Source: Myxococcales bacterium
GTDB lineage: Bacteria; Myxococcota_A; Polyangia; Haliangiales; Haliangiaceae
Reading direction: 5' to 3'
Assembly (NCBI GenBank): GCA_016717005.1
Contig: JADJUF010000001.1
Location: 744,001 to 808,000 of the forward strand
DNA: 64,000 nucleotides
Shown here: one piece after another, positions 1 to 9,636 of the stretch
How the letters are laid out: each line of letters opens with the position of its first letter
Numbering within the stretch: the first letter of the stretch is position 1
Program-made: the position numbers and the translations under genes
The notes under the pieces: generated by a model
The model's database searches: none
Told to the model about the DNA's origin: nothing
The model's input: the letters and a program-made list of their open reading frames with translations, nothing else

Positions 1-1902
<1,902 letters not shown>

Positions 1903-1980
1903 GGGGCGTCCTCGGTGGGGCGTCGGGTGAGGGGCTCGGCGGCGGATCGTCGGGGCTCGTGCGCTCGGCATCTCGGGGCG

Positions 1981-2043
1981 CGTGGCGCGTGGCTCGTGGC
2001 GGGTGGCGGGTGGCTCGTGGCGGGTGGCTCGTGGCGCGTGGCG
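1981..2043. repeat. Heptanucleotide tandem repeat, nine units
   Basis: Nine consecutive 7-base units of the form (C/G)GTGGC(G/T) fill the gap between the HlyD-like gene and the exporter gene. The length is exact for all nine units, with variation only at the first and last base of the unit. No gene is supported here. Confidence 0.85.
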
Positions 2044-2104
2044 CGGCGGGGAGGCTCGTCGGCGCTCACCCTGACGAGGCCTGGCGGCGGGCCTCGCGGT
2101 TCGG

Positions 2105-4033
2105 TCAGTAGAGGATCTTCTCGATCGCCGGCAGCAGCGTCGCGAGGAAGGCCTTCGATTCGATCCGCACCTCGGCGGTCCCGCGCAGGCCGTTGTGGAA
2201 GTGGTACGTGTGGTGCTGCGCCTCGAACGTGCGCCGCGGCAGCCGGGCCTTGACCAGCACGTAGGCGCCGCTGTTGCCGACCAGATCGGCGAACTGCGCG
2301 CCCAGCGTGCGGCGGGCGTCGTCGGGACCCAGCACCTCGGCGCCGACCTCGGTGATGACGACGCGCTCGCGCGGCTTGATGAAGCCCTTGAGCTCGACCT
2401 GCAGGGTCTGGCCGACCCGCAGCCGCGGCCGATCCTGGCCTGGCAGGAGCGCGACGACCACCGGGTCGGCGCCCTCGGGGACGATCGTCAGGATGCGATC
2501 GCCCGGCATCAGGTTCTGGCCGGCGCGCACGCGCACGTCGGACACGACGCCGTCGCTGCTCGCCCGCACGGTCCGCGCGTCGACCACGGCCCGCGCCCGC
2601 TCGCGCTTGGCGCTGGCGGCGGCGAGCGTCTGCTTGGCGCTGTCGTCGCTGTCGAGCAAGAACGTCGTCAGCGCGTTCGAGCGCTCCTGCTCGGCCTGCT
2701 CGAGCTCGGCCTGCTCCTGCATCGAGTACAGCCGCGCCAGCTCCTGGCCCTTGACGACGCGATCGTTGGCGGCCACCGCGATCTGATCGACCGTGCCCTG
2801 GGCCGGCGCGGTCACGTCGTGACCGTCGACGGTGATCACCACCGGCCCGGTCGAGTAGGTCGGCACCCGGGCGAACGCCGCGAACGCGAGCGCGGCCACG
2901 ACCAGCGCGCACGCCAGCGGATAGGCGCGGCGGATCCACGCCGGCGACAGGTTGATGAGCGCGCCCTCGGACCCGCGCGACCGGTGGCGCTCGAGCGCCT
3001 CGGGCCGGAACAGCGACCGGGCGTCGGCGACGGCCTCGCGGGCCTTGACCGCGTGCGCGCCGAGCAGCTGGTGGACCAGGCCGGCGCACTCGCGCGCGAC
3101 CAGCATCGCGATCGCGCGCTCGACCAGCCCGAACCCGGCCAGGCGCTCGGTGCGCGTCAGGATCAGCAGCGCGACCGTGCGGCCGGCGGCGACGATCGGC
3201 TGCACCAGCAGGTGGCCCTGGCACGCCTGGCACCCGGCCGCGGCGATCTGCGCGAGGATCGCGTCGCCGGGGCCGCCGTCGCCCTGATCCTCGAGCGCCC
3301 ACGGCTGGCCGTCGTCGCCGATGAACCGCGACATCGCGACCGTGGCGTCGGTCAACTCGGCCACACCGACTCGCAGCACCCGATCGGCGGCGACCAGCTC
3401 GGACTGCAGCGCCAGCCGACGGACCAGGCCGTAGACGGGTGCCGCCAGCTCGGCCGGCAGATCGAGCTGCGCCGGCGCCGCCGTCGCTGGTCCCGGCGCG
3501 GGCGGCGCCTCGGGCGCGCGGGGACGCGGCGCGACCACCGATGCCCGCGGCAGCGGCGCCATCACCGACGCCGGTCGCGGCGGCGGGCTCACCACCGAGG
3601 CCTGGCGCGGCAGCGGGGTCACCACCGAGGCCTGGCGCGGCAGCGGCAGCGCCCGCGCGCGCACCGGCGGCGGCGGCAGCGCGCTCGGCGGCGACGCGCG
3701 CCGCAGCGACGGGGTCGCGCCCTCGGCCGACTGCCACGGCGCCGAGGTCGCGCGGCGGGCCAGCCGGGTCGGCGCTTCGACCGCGTCGGGCACCGGCGTG
3801 CCGGCGGCCTGGCGGCGCGGCTGCGGGCGCGCGACCTGGGTGCTCGGTCGCGTGGTCGGCGGGTCGTCGTGGCCGTGCGCGCCCCAGCCGGCCACGCTCG
3901 GGTCGGTGTCGTCGCTCTCGCCGAAATCGCCCGGGTCGTAGGTCGGGCGGCGTGCCTCCGGCGCTCGGGCCGCGGCGGCCTGCGATGCAGACGCCGCCGA
4001 GCGACGGACCAGGTGGCGCTGCGGGAGGCTCAT
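2105..4033 (-). CDS. HlyD-family periplasmic adaptor with proline-rich and GAF-like N-terminal extension
   Basis: Membrane-fusion protein linking the C39 exporter to the outer-membrane channel. The 642-residue protein starts at the ATG at 4033 (MSLPQRHLV). Residues 1 to about 190 are rich in Pro, Ala and Arg, with repeats of the type LPRQASVV. About 193-345 resembles a GAF-like sensory fold (my reading, not certain). One transmembrane helix lies near 368-390 (ACALVVAALAFAAFA). The periplasmic part has the biotinyl-lipoyl halves (TAPAQGTVDQI and VRASSDGVVSDVRVRAGQ) flanking a short coiled coil, then a HlyD beta domain. Usual HlyD proteins are about 400-480 residues and lack the long cytoplasmic portion. 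An upstream in-frame extension is open but has no support. The gene precedes the exporter on the same strand, 202 bases away, and diverges from the TolC-like gene. Confidence 0.88.
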   Translation of the reverse strand: MSLPQRHLVRRSAASASQAAAARAPEARRPTYDPGDFGESDDTDPSVAGWGAHGHDDPPTTRPSTQVARPQPRRQAAGTPVPDAVEAPTRLARRATSAPWQSAEGATPSLRRASPPSALPPPPVRARALPLPRQASVVTPLPRQASVVSPPPRPASVMAPLPRASVVAPRPRAPEAPPAPGPATAAPAQLDLPAELAAPVYGLVRRLALQSELVAADRVLRVGVAELTDATVAMSRFIGDDGQPWALEDQGDGGPGDAILAQIAAAGCQACQGHLLVQPIVAAGRTVALLILTRTERLAGFGLVERAIAMLVARECAGLVHQLLGAHAVKAREAVADARSLFRPEALERHRSRGSEGALINLSPAWIRRAYPLACALVVAALAFAAFARVPTYSTGPVVITVDGHDVTAPAQGTVDQIAVAANDRVVKGQELARLYSMQEQAELEQAEQERSNALTTFLLDSDDSAKQTLAAASAKRERARAVVDARTVRASSDGVVSDVRVRAGQNLMPGDRILTIVPEGADPVVVALLPGQDRPRLRVGQTLQVELKGFIKPRERVVITEVGAEVLGPDDARRTLGAQFADLVGNSGAYVLVKARLPRRTFEAQHHTYHFHNGLRGTAEVRIESKAFLATLLPAIEKILY

Positions 4034-4245
4034 GGACGTCGACCTTTGCAACCCGCTCGCCAGGCCGCGGCGACCTCGCATCCGAGCGTGATCGCAGGGG
4101 CGACCGCGCTTCGCCTGGGGCTCGCGAGGGCGAGCTGCCGACCTGGGTCGACGCGCGGGACCTCGCCCCCAGAGGCGCGGCGCCTTCGGACAACGCGCAC
4201 TTGCGCCGGGCGCGGGGCTGGCACGCCTGGTGCTGTACCGATCGC

Positions 4246-5784
4246 ATGCTGTCCCCGAGCCGCTCGCTCGCGTCGTCTGCCCTGTGCGCGGCGCTGCTGT
4301 TGACCGCACCGGGGCGCAGCGACGCCGGTCCCTCCGCTGAGGCCGTCCGCCTCGACGATCTGATCGCGGTGGCCGTGCGCCAGAGCGCCGGCCTCGCCCG
4401 GATCCGCGCCGACCGCACGATCGCCCGGGCCGAGGCCGACGCCGCCGGGGTCGAGGACGACTGGATCACGACCGCGTCGATCGACTGGAACAAGACCGTC
4501 GTCGGCACCAACGTCGAGTACCAGCCGGTCCAGCTGATCGAGGACAGCAAGGTCTCCGGTGCGGTCGGGGTCGCCAAGAAGATCCCGACCGGCGCCACCC
4601 TGTCGGCCCAGATCGGCCTGGCGCAGATGACCCAGCAGTACGACCTCGATCCGCTGTTCGGCGTCGACGTCACCGAGGAGCACCAGTTCGTCGACAACAG
4701 CCAGGCCTCGGCCCAGCTCAAGCTCGAGCAGCCGCTGGTGCGCGGCTTCGGCGAGGCCGCGGCCGCGCCGCACCGTCGGGCCCAGGCCGCCGCCGAGGGC
4801 GCCAACGTCAAGGCCCAGCTCGCGGCTGAGGAGCTGATCCGTGATCTGGTGGTCGGCTACTGGGAGCTGGCCTACTCCGCGCAGGAGCTGCAGGTGCGGC
4901 GCAAGGGCCTCGAGCTGGCCGCGGCCCAGTACGCGACCACCCGCGACGCGCGGCGCGCCGGCACCGTCGCCGACAGCGCGCTGCGCGCGGTCGAGTACCA
5001 GCAGGCGGTGCGCGAGGAGGCGCTCTTGCGCGCGCAGGTCGAGGTCGAGGCACGCTCGCTCGAGCTCCGCCGCCTCAGCGGCCTCGAGATCAGCCGACGC
5101 GAGCTGGTGCTGGTCCCGGGTGAGCGGTTCGAGCTCGACGCCGAGCAGCACAGCATCGAGGCGGCGCTCGACGACGCGCTGACCGACAACCCGCGGCTCC
5201 AGGCGCTCCTGGCGGAGAAGCGCGCCACCGACGTCGACGTCGCGATCGCCCGCGACGCCGCGCGCCCGCAGGTCAACGTGACCCTGGCCGGCACCCTGTT
5301 CGGCGACGGCCCCTCGACCGGCGAGGCCGTCGGCGCGCTCGGGGCCGGCGGCGGCTACGAGCTCACCGCCAGCCTGGCGTTCCAGTTCGAGATCGGCAGC
5401 GGCCGCCGCGGCGCCGAGGTCGCGGCGACCCAGCGGCGCAGCAAGGTCGTGATCGAGGCCCAGGATCTGCGCCGGATGATCGAGGTCGAGGTCGTGCAGT
5501 CGGTGCACGCGGTCACCGCCGCGCGCAAGCGCGCCGAGCTCGCCGAGAAGGCCATCGACCTCGCCGTCGCCACCGTGCAGGCCGAGATCGCGAACTTCAA
5601 GGCGGCGCGCACCACCAACTTCGACGTGTTGCAGCGCCAGGACGAGCTGATCGAGGCCGAGCTGCGGCGCGCGCGCTCGATCGCCGACTACCACGTCGCG
5701 GTCGCGAAGCTCGAGTTCCTCACCGGCGTGCTGCTCGGGCGCTACGGCGTCGAGGTGCGGCCCGGCCACGCGCCCCGACGCTGA
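4246..5784 (+). CDS. TolC-like outer-membrane efflux protein
   Basis: Outer-membrane channel of a type I secretion system. The 512-residue protein begins MLSPSRSLASSALCAALLL, a signal peptide ending near residue 28. The rest shows the outer-membrane efflux protein pattern: VRLDDLIAVAVRQSAGLARIRADR at the start, a long helix around EELIRDLVVGYWELAYSAQE, and the second repeat ALDDALTDNPRLQALLAEKRATDVDVAIA followed by RARSIADYHVAVAKLEFLTG. The two half-repeats and the length fit the family. The start was chosen because the signal peptide begins there; the frame is open far upstream only because of the base composition. It is divergent from the HlyD-like gene with a 212-base gap, so both may share a control region. 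Confidence 0.9.
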   Translation: MLSPSRSLASSALCAALLLTAPGRSDAGPSAEAVRLDDLIAVAVRQSAGLARIRADRTIARAEADAAGVEDDWITTASIDWNKTVVGTNVEYQPVQLIEDSKVSGAVGVAKKIPTGATLSAQIGLAQMTQQYDLDPLFGVDVTEEHQFVDNSQASAQLKLEQPLVRGFGEAAAAPHRRAQAAAEGANVKAQLAAEELIRDLVVGYWELAYSAQELQVRRKGLELAAAQYATTRDARRAGTVADSALRAVEYQQAVREEALLRAQVEVEARSLELRRLSGLEISRRELVLVPGERFELDAEQHSIEAALDDALTDNPRLQALLAEKRATDVDVAIARDAARPQVNVTLAGTLFGDGPSTGEAVGALGAGGGYELTASLAFQFEIGSGRRGAEVAATQRRSKVVIEAQDLRRMIEVEVVQSVHAVTAARKRAELAEKAIDLAVATVQAEIANFKAARTTNFDVLQRQDELIEAELRRARSIADYHVAVAKLEFLTGVLLGRYGVEVRPGHAPRR

Positions 5785-5809
5785 TCGAGGAGCGCCGGAG
5801 GCGGGGGCG

Positions 5810-6020
5810 GAGCCGGTGTCGGAGGCGGAACCGGAACCGGAGCCGGAACCGGAGCCGGAACCGGAGTCGGAGCCGGGTCCGGAGCCGGTGTCGAGCCGGG
5901 GTCGGGATCGGGATCCGGATCGGGATCCGGATCGGGATCGGGATCGGGATCGGGATCGGGATCCGGATCGGGATCGGGATCGGGATCGGGATCCGGATCG
6001 GGATCCGGATCCGGATCGGT
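5810..6020. repeat. Hexanucleotide low-complexity tract
   Basis: Tandem hexamers, first mostly GGAACC/GGAGCC (5820-5900) and then GGATCG/GGATCC (5905-6020), fill most of the 373-base gap between the TolC-like gene and the leucine-rich lipoprotein gene. In one frame it would read as Glu-Pro and Asp-Arg repeats joined to the lipoprotein, but a signal peptide and ribosome binding site begin later at 6146-6160, so I read it as non-coding. A related tract occurs at 37452-37612. The rest of the gap holds nothing I recognise. Confidence 0.85.
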
Positions 6021-6157
6021 CGCTTGCGACCCTGGGTCGACAACCCGGGCCGCGCCCACCCAGCTCGGCCGCGCCAACTGCGCGAACGCGGGTTGCGAGG
6101 TCGATGGCACGGCGCCTGCTCTGGCTCCTAGCGTCCGCTGCTTCCAAGGAGCCCACC

Positions 6158-7267
6158 ATGAACACCCCGACCCTCGCCACTGTCTTGCTCGCGACCGTCA
6201 CCGGCGCCTGCGTCGCGACCGTCGGCCCCACCGATGGCTCGGGCCGCGACGACCGCGACACGAGCGACTGCCCGGTCGAGCGCTACACCCTGACGCTGTC
6301 GACCGAGGCCGACCTGCGCGACATCCCGAAGGGCTGCTTCTCGCTCGACGGCGATCTGGTGATCGAGCGCTCGACGCTCACCGACCTCGACGCGCTCAAG
6401 GATCTGCGCGACGTGCGCGGCGCGCTGCGCATCGAGGACAACCGCGACCTGACCACGCTCACCGGCTTGAACGACGTCCGCGTCTCCGGCGAGCTGGTGA
6501 TCGAGGGCAACAGCCGCCTGGCCGACACCGCCGGTCTCGAGGGCACCGACGAGGTGACCGCGCTGACCCTGCGCTCGAACGACGCGCTCCGCGATCTGTC
6601 AGGCCTGCGCAACCTCGACCTCGTCGCCGGCGACGTGCTGGTCTCGAACAACGGGGCCCTGACCACGATGGCCGGTCTCGACAAGCTCCGGACAGTCCAC
6701 GGCGATCTGGTGATCGAGGTCAACGACCAGCTGACCAGCCTCACCGGCCTGGGCCGGCTGTCGGCGGTGGCCAGCGTGACGCTCGAGCGCAACCCGCGGC
6801 TCGCCAGCGTCGCCGGCATGTCGGCGCTGTCGTCCACCGACCGCGTGCTGATCACCGGCAACCCGGCGCTGACCTCGCTCACCGGGCTCGGCCTCACCCG
6901 CGTGTCCGGCGATCTCGACCTCGAGAACAATGGCCTGACGACGCTCGGCTCGCTGTCGAACCTGACCCAGGTCGGCGGCAACCTGATCATCGCGTCGAAC
7001 CCGTCGCTGGTCGGCGTCGACGGGCTCTCGGCCGGCCTGTTCGTCGCCGGCGGCCTGCGCATCACCAGCAACAGCCGCCTCGACTCGATCTACGCGCTGT
7101 ACCTGGGCGTGCGCGCGTCGAACCTGGTCATCACCGGCAACCCGGCGCTGTCGCGCCCACGCGCCGACCACCTGACCAACAACACCACCCACCAGGCGGC
7201 GTTCCCGACCCGCACGATCCTCGGCAACGGCACCGCCAGCCAGCCCGACTTCGAACCCCACGGTTGA
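6158..7267 (+). CDS. Leucine-rich / receptor-L-domain-like lipoprotein
   Basis: A 369-residue exported protein of unknown role. It begins MNTPTLATVLLATVTGAC, a lipoprotein-type signal with the modified Cys at 18, although Thr rather than Leu precedes the Gly-Ala-Cys. The start has an AAGGA ribosome site seven bases upstream. The body (about 50-350) is a series of repeats of roughly 22-24 residues. Each has the pattern L-x-I/L-x-x-N-x-x-L-x-x-L-x-G-L, for example LVIEGNSRLADTAGLEG and LRITSNSRLDSI. This builds a right-handed leucine-rich or receptor-L-like solenoid, usually a protein-binding surface. It lies 24 bases before the TolB-like/beta-barrel gene and is likely co-transcribed with it. 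A link to peptide export is inferred from position only. Confidence 0.8.
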   Translation: MNTPTLATVLLATVTGACVATVGPTDGSGRDDRDTSDCPVERYTLTLSTEADLRDIPKGCFSLDGDLVIERSTLTDLDALKDLRDVRGALRIEDNRDLTTLTGLNDVRVSGELVIEGNSRLADTAGLEGTDEVTALTLRSNDALRDLSGLRNLDLVAGDVLVSNNGALTTMAGLDKLRTVHGDLVIEVNDQLTSLTGLGRLSAVASVTLERNPRLASVAGMSALSSTDRVLITGNPALTSLTGLGLTRVSGDLDLENNGLTTLGSLSNLTQVGGNLIIASNPSLVGVDGLSAGLFVAGGLRITSNSRLDSIYALYLGVRASNLVITGNPALSRPRADHLTNNTTHQAAFPTRTILGNGTASQPDFEPHG

Positions 7268-7291
7268 TCCGCACGCTCGAAGGAGATCCCC

Positions 7292-8920
7292 ATGCGCCCC
7301 CTGCCCTCCTCGCTCGGCTCCTGGCTCGCGACCCTCGCCGTCGCCGTCGCCCTGACCGCCCCCGCGCTCGCGCACGCTGGCTCCGGCCGGATCGTCGTGA
7401 TGCCGTTCGAGGGCCCCGACCGCCTCGCCGACGACACCCGCGCCACGATCGTCAGCGAGGTCAGCCGCGCCTACGACGTCGTGCCGCCGACCTCGTGGGT
7501 CAAGGCCCGCCGCGCGGCCGAGTCGCAGGAGTTCGGGCCCAAGGTGTGGTCGCGGGCCGCGAAGAAGGCCAAGGTCGACGCCCTGGTCGAGGGCAAGATC
7601 GTCGTGCGCGGCAAGCGGGCGACCCTCGCGATCACCGTGATCGACGCGCACGCCGGCACCGAGGTCGACCGCGCCGAGATCCCGATGACCGCGCACGGCC
7701 TCGACGACGATGGCGAGGACCGGGTCCGCCAGGAGCTGGGCGAGCTGCTCGGCTGGGTCGAGGGCGTGTCCTCGACGCGCTCGATCGGCGACGCCGACCT
7801 GACCGACATGGACGACCTGAAGAGCCTCGAGGACGACGACGGTGACCGCGGCCAGCGCCGCCGGCGCGACCGGCGCAGCGACCGGCGCGACCGCGACGAC
7901 CGCGACGACCGCGCCTCGGTCCGCGACCGCGACGGCGCCGACGATCGCGACCGCGATGGCGACGACCGCGACGACGACCGCGACGGCCGCGCTTCGGTCC
8001 ACGACCGCGATAGCGACGACCGCGACGACGACCGCGACGACGACCGCGACGACGACCGCGACGACGACCGCCGGCCGGGCCGCGGCGACGACGTGATGGC
8101 GCTGTTCGGCGACGAGGCCGCCCTGAGCCCGGCCGAGAGCACCCGCTCGTCCGAGCGGGCCCGCCAGGCCGCGACCGGCGTCCGCCGGTTCACCGCCGAC
8201 GCCAGCGCGATCGCGTTCTCGCGCAGCCGGTCGTTCCAGGGCGGCCCCGACGCCCCGCTCGACTACCCCGGCGGCGTCACCAAGGGCCTGGCCCTGGCCG
8301 CGTCGATCTACCCGACCAGCGTCGACCCCGCCGGGCGCCTCGGCGGCGTCGGCGTCTCGCTCGAGTACGCCCGGGGCGTCGCGTCGACCGCGGCGGTCGA
8401 CATCGGCGAGGACCTGCCGGTCGACTACGACGTCGTCTACCAGGAGTGGGCGGCCGCCGCCCACTACCGCGTCAACACCAAGGACCTGTCGGTCGATGGC
8501 GCCCTCGGCTACCGCAGCGTCACCCACGTCCTCGACGTCATCGACGAGGTCGACGACCTCACCGGCGCAGAGCTCGACGCGCTCGACGGCGAGTTCGGCG
8601 CGCTCACCGCCGGCGCCCGGCTCGAGTTCGCGGCCACGCCGCGCGCCACCGTCGGGATCGGCGCCGAGTACCTGTACCTCACGTCGATCGGCGTCATCTC
8701 CGAGACCACGATGCTCGGCGGCGGCCAGGCCTGGGGCGCGCGCGCCCAGGCCGACGTCCAGATCACGCTGTCGAAGGCCGCGTTCCTCCACGTCGGCGCC
8801 ACGCTGTCGCACTACACCGTCGCCTTCGACGGCACCGGCGACATGGACGCCGACTGGGAGGTCGACTCGATCACCGACACCTTCCTCGGCGGCCAGCTCG
8901 GCCTCGGCCTCACGTACTGA
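7292..8920 (+). CDS. TolB-N-like domain fused through an Asp/Arg repeat linker to a beta-barrel
   Basis: A 542-residue exported protein, function unknown. It has a signal peptide (MRPLPSSLGSWLATLAVAVALTAPALAHA is split as charged start, hydrophobic core, AHA cleavage site), then a domain resembling the TolB N-terminal fold (about 31-165; SGRIVVMPFEGPDRLADDTR). Residues about 184-266 are almost pure Asp and Arg, encoded by short tandem DNA repeats. The C-terminal part (about 300-542) has alternating strands such as VGVSLEYARGV, AAAHYRV, VGIGAEYLYLTSIG and ends in LGLGLTY. A final aromatic residue is typical of outer-membrane barrels. AAGGAG lies upstream of the ATG. The gene sits between the leucine-rich lipoprotein and the peptide genes. 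I suspect envelope placement; no enzyme motif is visible. Confidence 0.8.
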   Translation: MRPLPSSLGSWLATLAVAVALTAPALAHAGSGRIVVMPFEGPDRLADDTRATIVSEVSRAYDVVPPTSWVKARRAAESQEFGPKVWSRAAKKAKVDALVEGKIVVRGKRATLAITVIDAHAGTEVDRAEIPMTAHGLDDDGEDRVRQELGELLGWVEGVSSTRSIGDADLTDMDDLKSLEDDDGDRGQRRRRDRRSDRRDRDDRDDRASVRDRDGADDRDRDGDDRDDDRDGRASVHDRDSDDRDDDRDDDRDDDRDDDRRPGRGDDVMALFGDEAALSPAESTRSSERARQAATGVRRFTADASAIAFSRSRSFQGGPDAPLDYPGGVTKGLALAASIYPTSVDPAGRLGGVGVSLEYARGVASTAAVDIGEDLPVDYDVVYQEWAAAAHYRVNTKDLSVDGALGYRSVTHVLDVIDEVDDLTGAELDALDGEFGALTAGARLEFAATPRATVGIGAEYLYLTSIGVISETTMLGGGQAWGARAQADVQITLSKAAFLHVGATLSHYTVAFDGTGDMDADWEVDSITDTFLGGQLGLGLTY

Positions 8921-8989
8921 GCCGCCCGTCCGCACCCCACGCACCGCTCCCCCAAGCCACCCCGCGCTCACCCAGAAAGGACCCGCCCG

Positions 8990-9214
8990 ATGCCCACCCC
9001 CAGCTTCCCCGCGATCGAGCCCTCGTCGCTGGCCGCCGTCACCGGCGGCTCCAGCCGCGCCGTCACCGACGAGCGCATCATGGACAAGCTCACCAGCATC
9101 ACCACGACGATCCGCGACGTCGCGGCCCAGCAGGACGCCGCCAAGGGCAACGATCCGATGAGCCAGATGATGCCGCTGGTCGCGCTCAAGATGATGAAGC
9201 GCACCCAGCCCTAG
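8990..9214 (+). CDS. Double-glycine leader peptide 1 (putative secreted peptide precursor)
   Basis: A 74-residue precursor. The leader ends SSLAAVTGG with Gly19-Gly20, the pattern cut by C39 peptidases (hydrophobic at -4, Gly-Gly at -2/-1). The predicted mature peptide is 54 residues. It shares with the next gene the stretches R-I/M-MD-x-LTSI and DPMSQ-(M/L)-MP-x-x-AL-x-MM. The centre looks like an amphipathic helix and the tail is Met- and Lys-rich. It has no Cys, so no disulfide or lanthionine is possible. A ribosome site (AAAGGA) lies 8 bases upstream. The stop codon sits inside a long inverted repeat (9211-9272). It follows the TolB-like gene by 69 bases. Antimicrobial, signalling or adhesive roles are all possible. 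I do not recognise the family. Confidence 0.8.
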   Translation: MPTPSFPAIEPSSLAAVTGGSSRAVTDERIMDKLTSITTTIRDVAAQQDAAKGNDPMSQMMPLVALKMMKRTQP

Positions 9215-9272
9215 AACACCGACCGCGTTGAAGTGCCTGCTGCGACGGCATTCAAACCGGTCGGTGTTCTAG
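9211..9272. repeat. Long inverted repeat / hairpin between the two peptide genes
   Basis: A perfect 15-base inverted repeat (9211-9225 with 9258-9272, arms starting CTAGAACACCGACCG) continues inward with about 10 more pairs interrupted by single-base bulges, leaving a loop of about 9 bases (9238-9246). The left arm includes the stop codon of peptide 1. There is no T-run after it, so it is either a non-canonical terminator or processing/stability hairpin, or a small palindromic repeat element. Confidence 0.85.
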
Positions 9273-9326
9273 CGACCGCCCGCCAGCCCCGCCCGCCCAC
9301 TCGCCCCTCACCCGCAAGGACGCGTC

Positions 9327-9605
9327 ATGTCGAACACCCGCAAGGATCCCTTCACGCTCATCGCCCCCGCCGCGCTCACCCCGGTCGCGGGCGGGCGCCG
9401 CTCGGCCGGCTCGAGCCGCGCCGCGCAGGACGATCGGATGATGGACACGCTCACCAGCATCGAGCGCGCCATCAAGGACCTCGGCCGCAACGCCAACACT
9501 GGCCCCGACCCCATGAGCCAGCTGATGCCGATCCTGGCGCTGTCGATGATGAACCAGCCGCCGCCGCCGCAGATCATCACCTGCGGCCGCCGCCGCCGCT
9601 GCTGA
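9327..9605 (+). CDS. Double-glycine leader peptide 2 (putative secreted peptide precursor)
   Basis: A 92-residue paralogue of the preceding peptide. The leader ends AALTPVAGG with Gly22-Gly23, giving a predicted 69-residue mature peptide. It keeps the shared core (RMMDTLTSI, then DPMSQLMPILALSMM) and adds a C-terminal tail with four prolines and ITCGRRRRC. That tail has two Cys (86 and 92) that could form a small disulfide loop, and four consecutive Arg. The ribosome-site region (CTCACCCGCAAGGA) resembles that of peptide 1, consistent with tandem duplication including the leader region. The gene is 31 bases before a beta-barrel gene. The export partner is inferred to be the C39 exporter at 1-1902. 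Confidence 0.8.
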   Translation: MSNTRKDPFTLIAPAALTPVAGGRRSAGSSRAAQDDRMMDTLTSIERAIKDLGRNANTGPDPMSQLMPILALSMMNQPPPPQIITCGRRRRC

Positions 9606-9636
9606 TCGGACGTCCACTCAGCTCTCGGAGGTCGCG

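Noticed and set aside
5816..6157. In-frame upstream extension of the leucine-rich lipoprotein (Glu-Pro and Asp-Arg repeats)
   Set aside because: A lipoprotein signal with a ribosome site begins at 6158; the extension is made of hexamer DNA repeats.
7845..8090. Asp/Arg repeat region considered as a CRISPR-like array
   Set aside because: The repeats are short, contiguous and in frame within a protein; there are no spacers.
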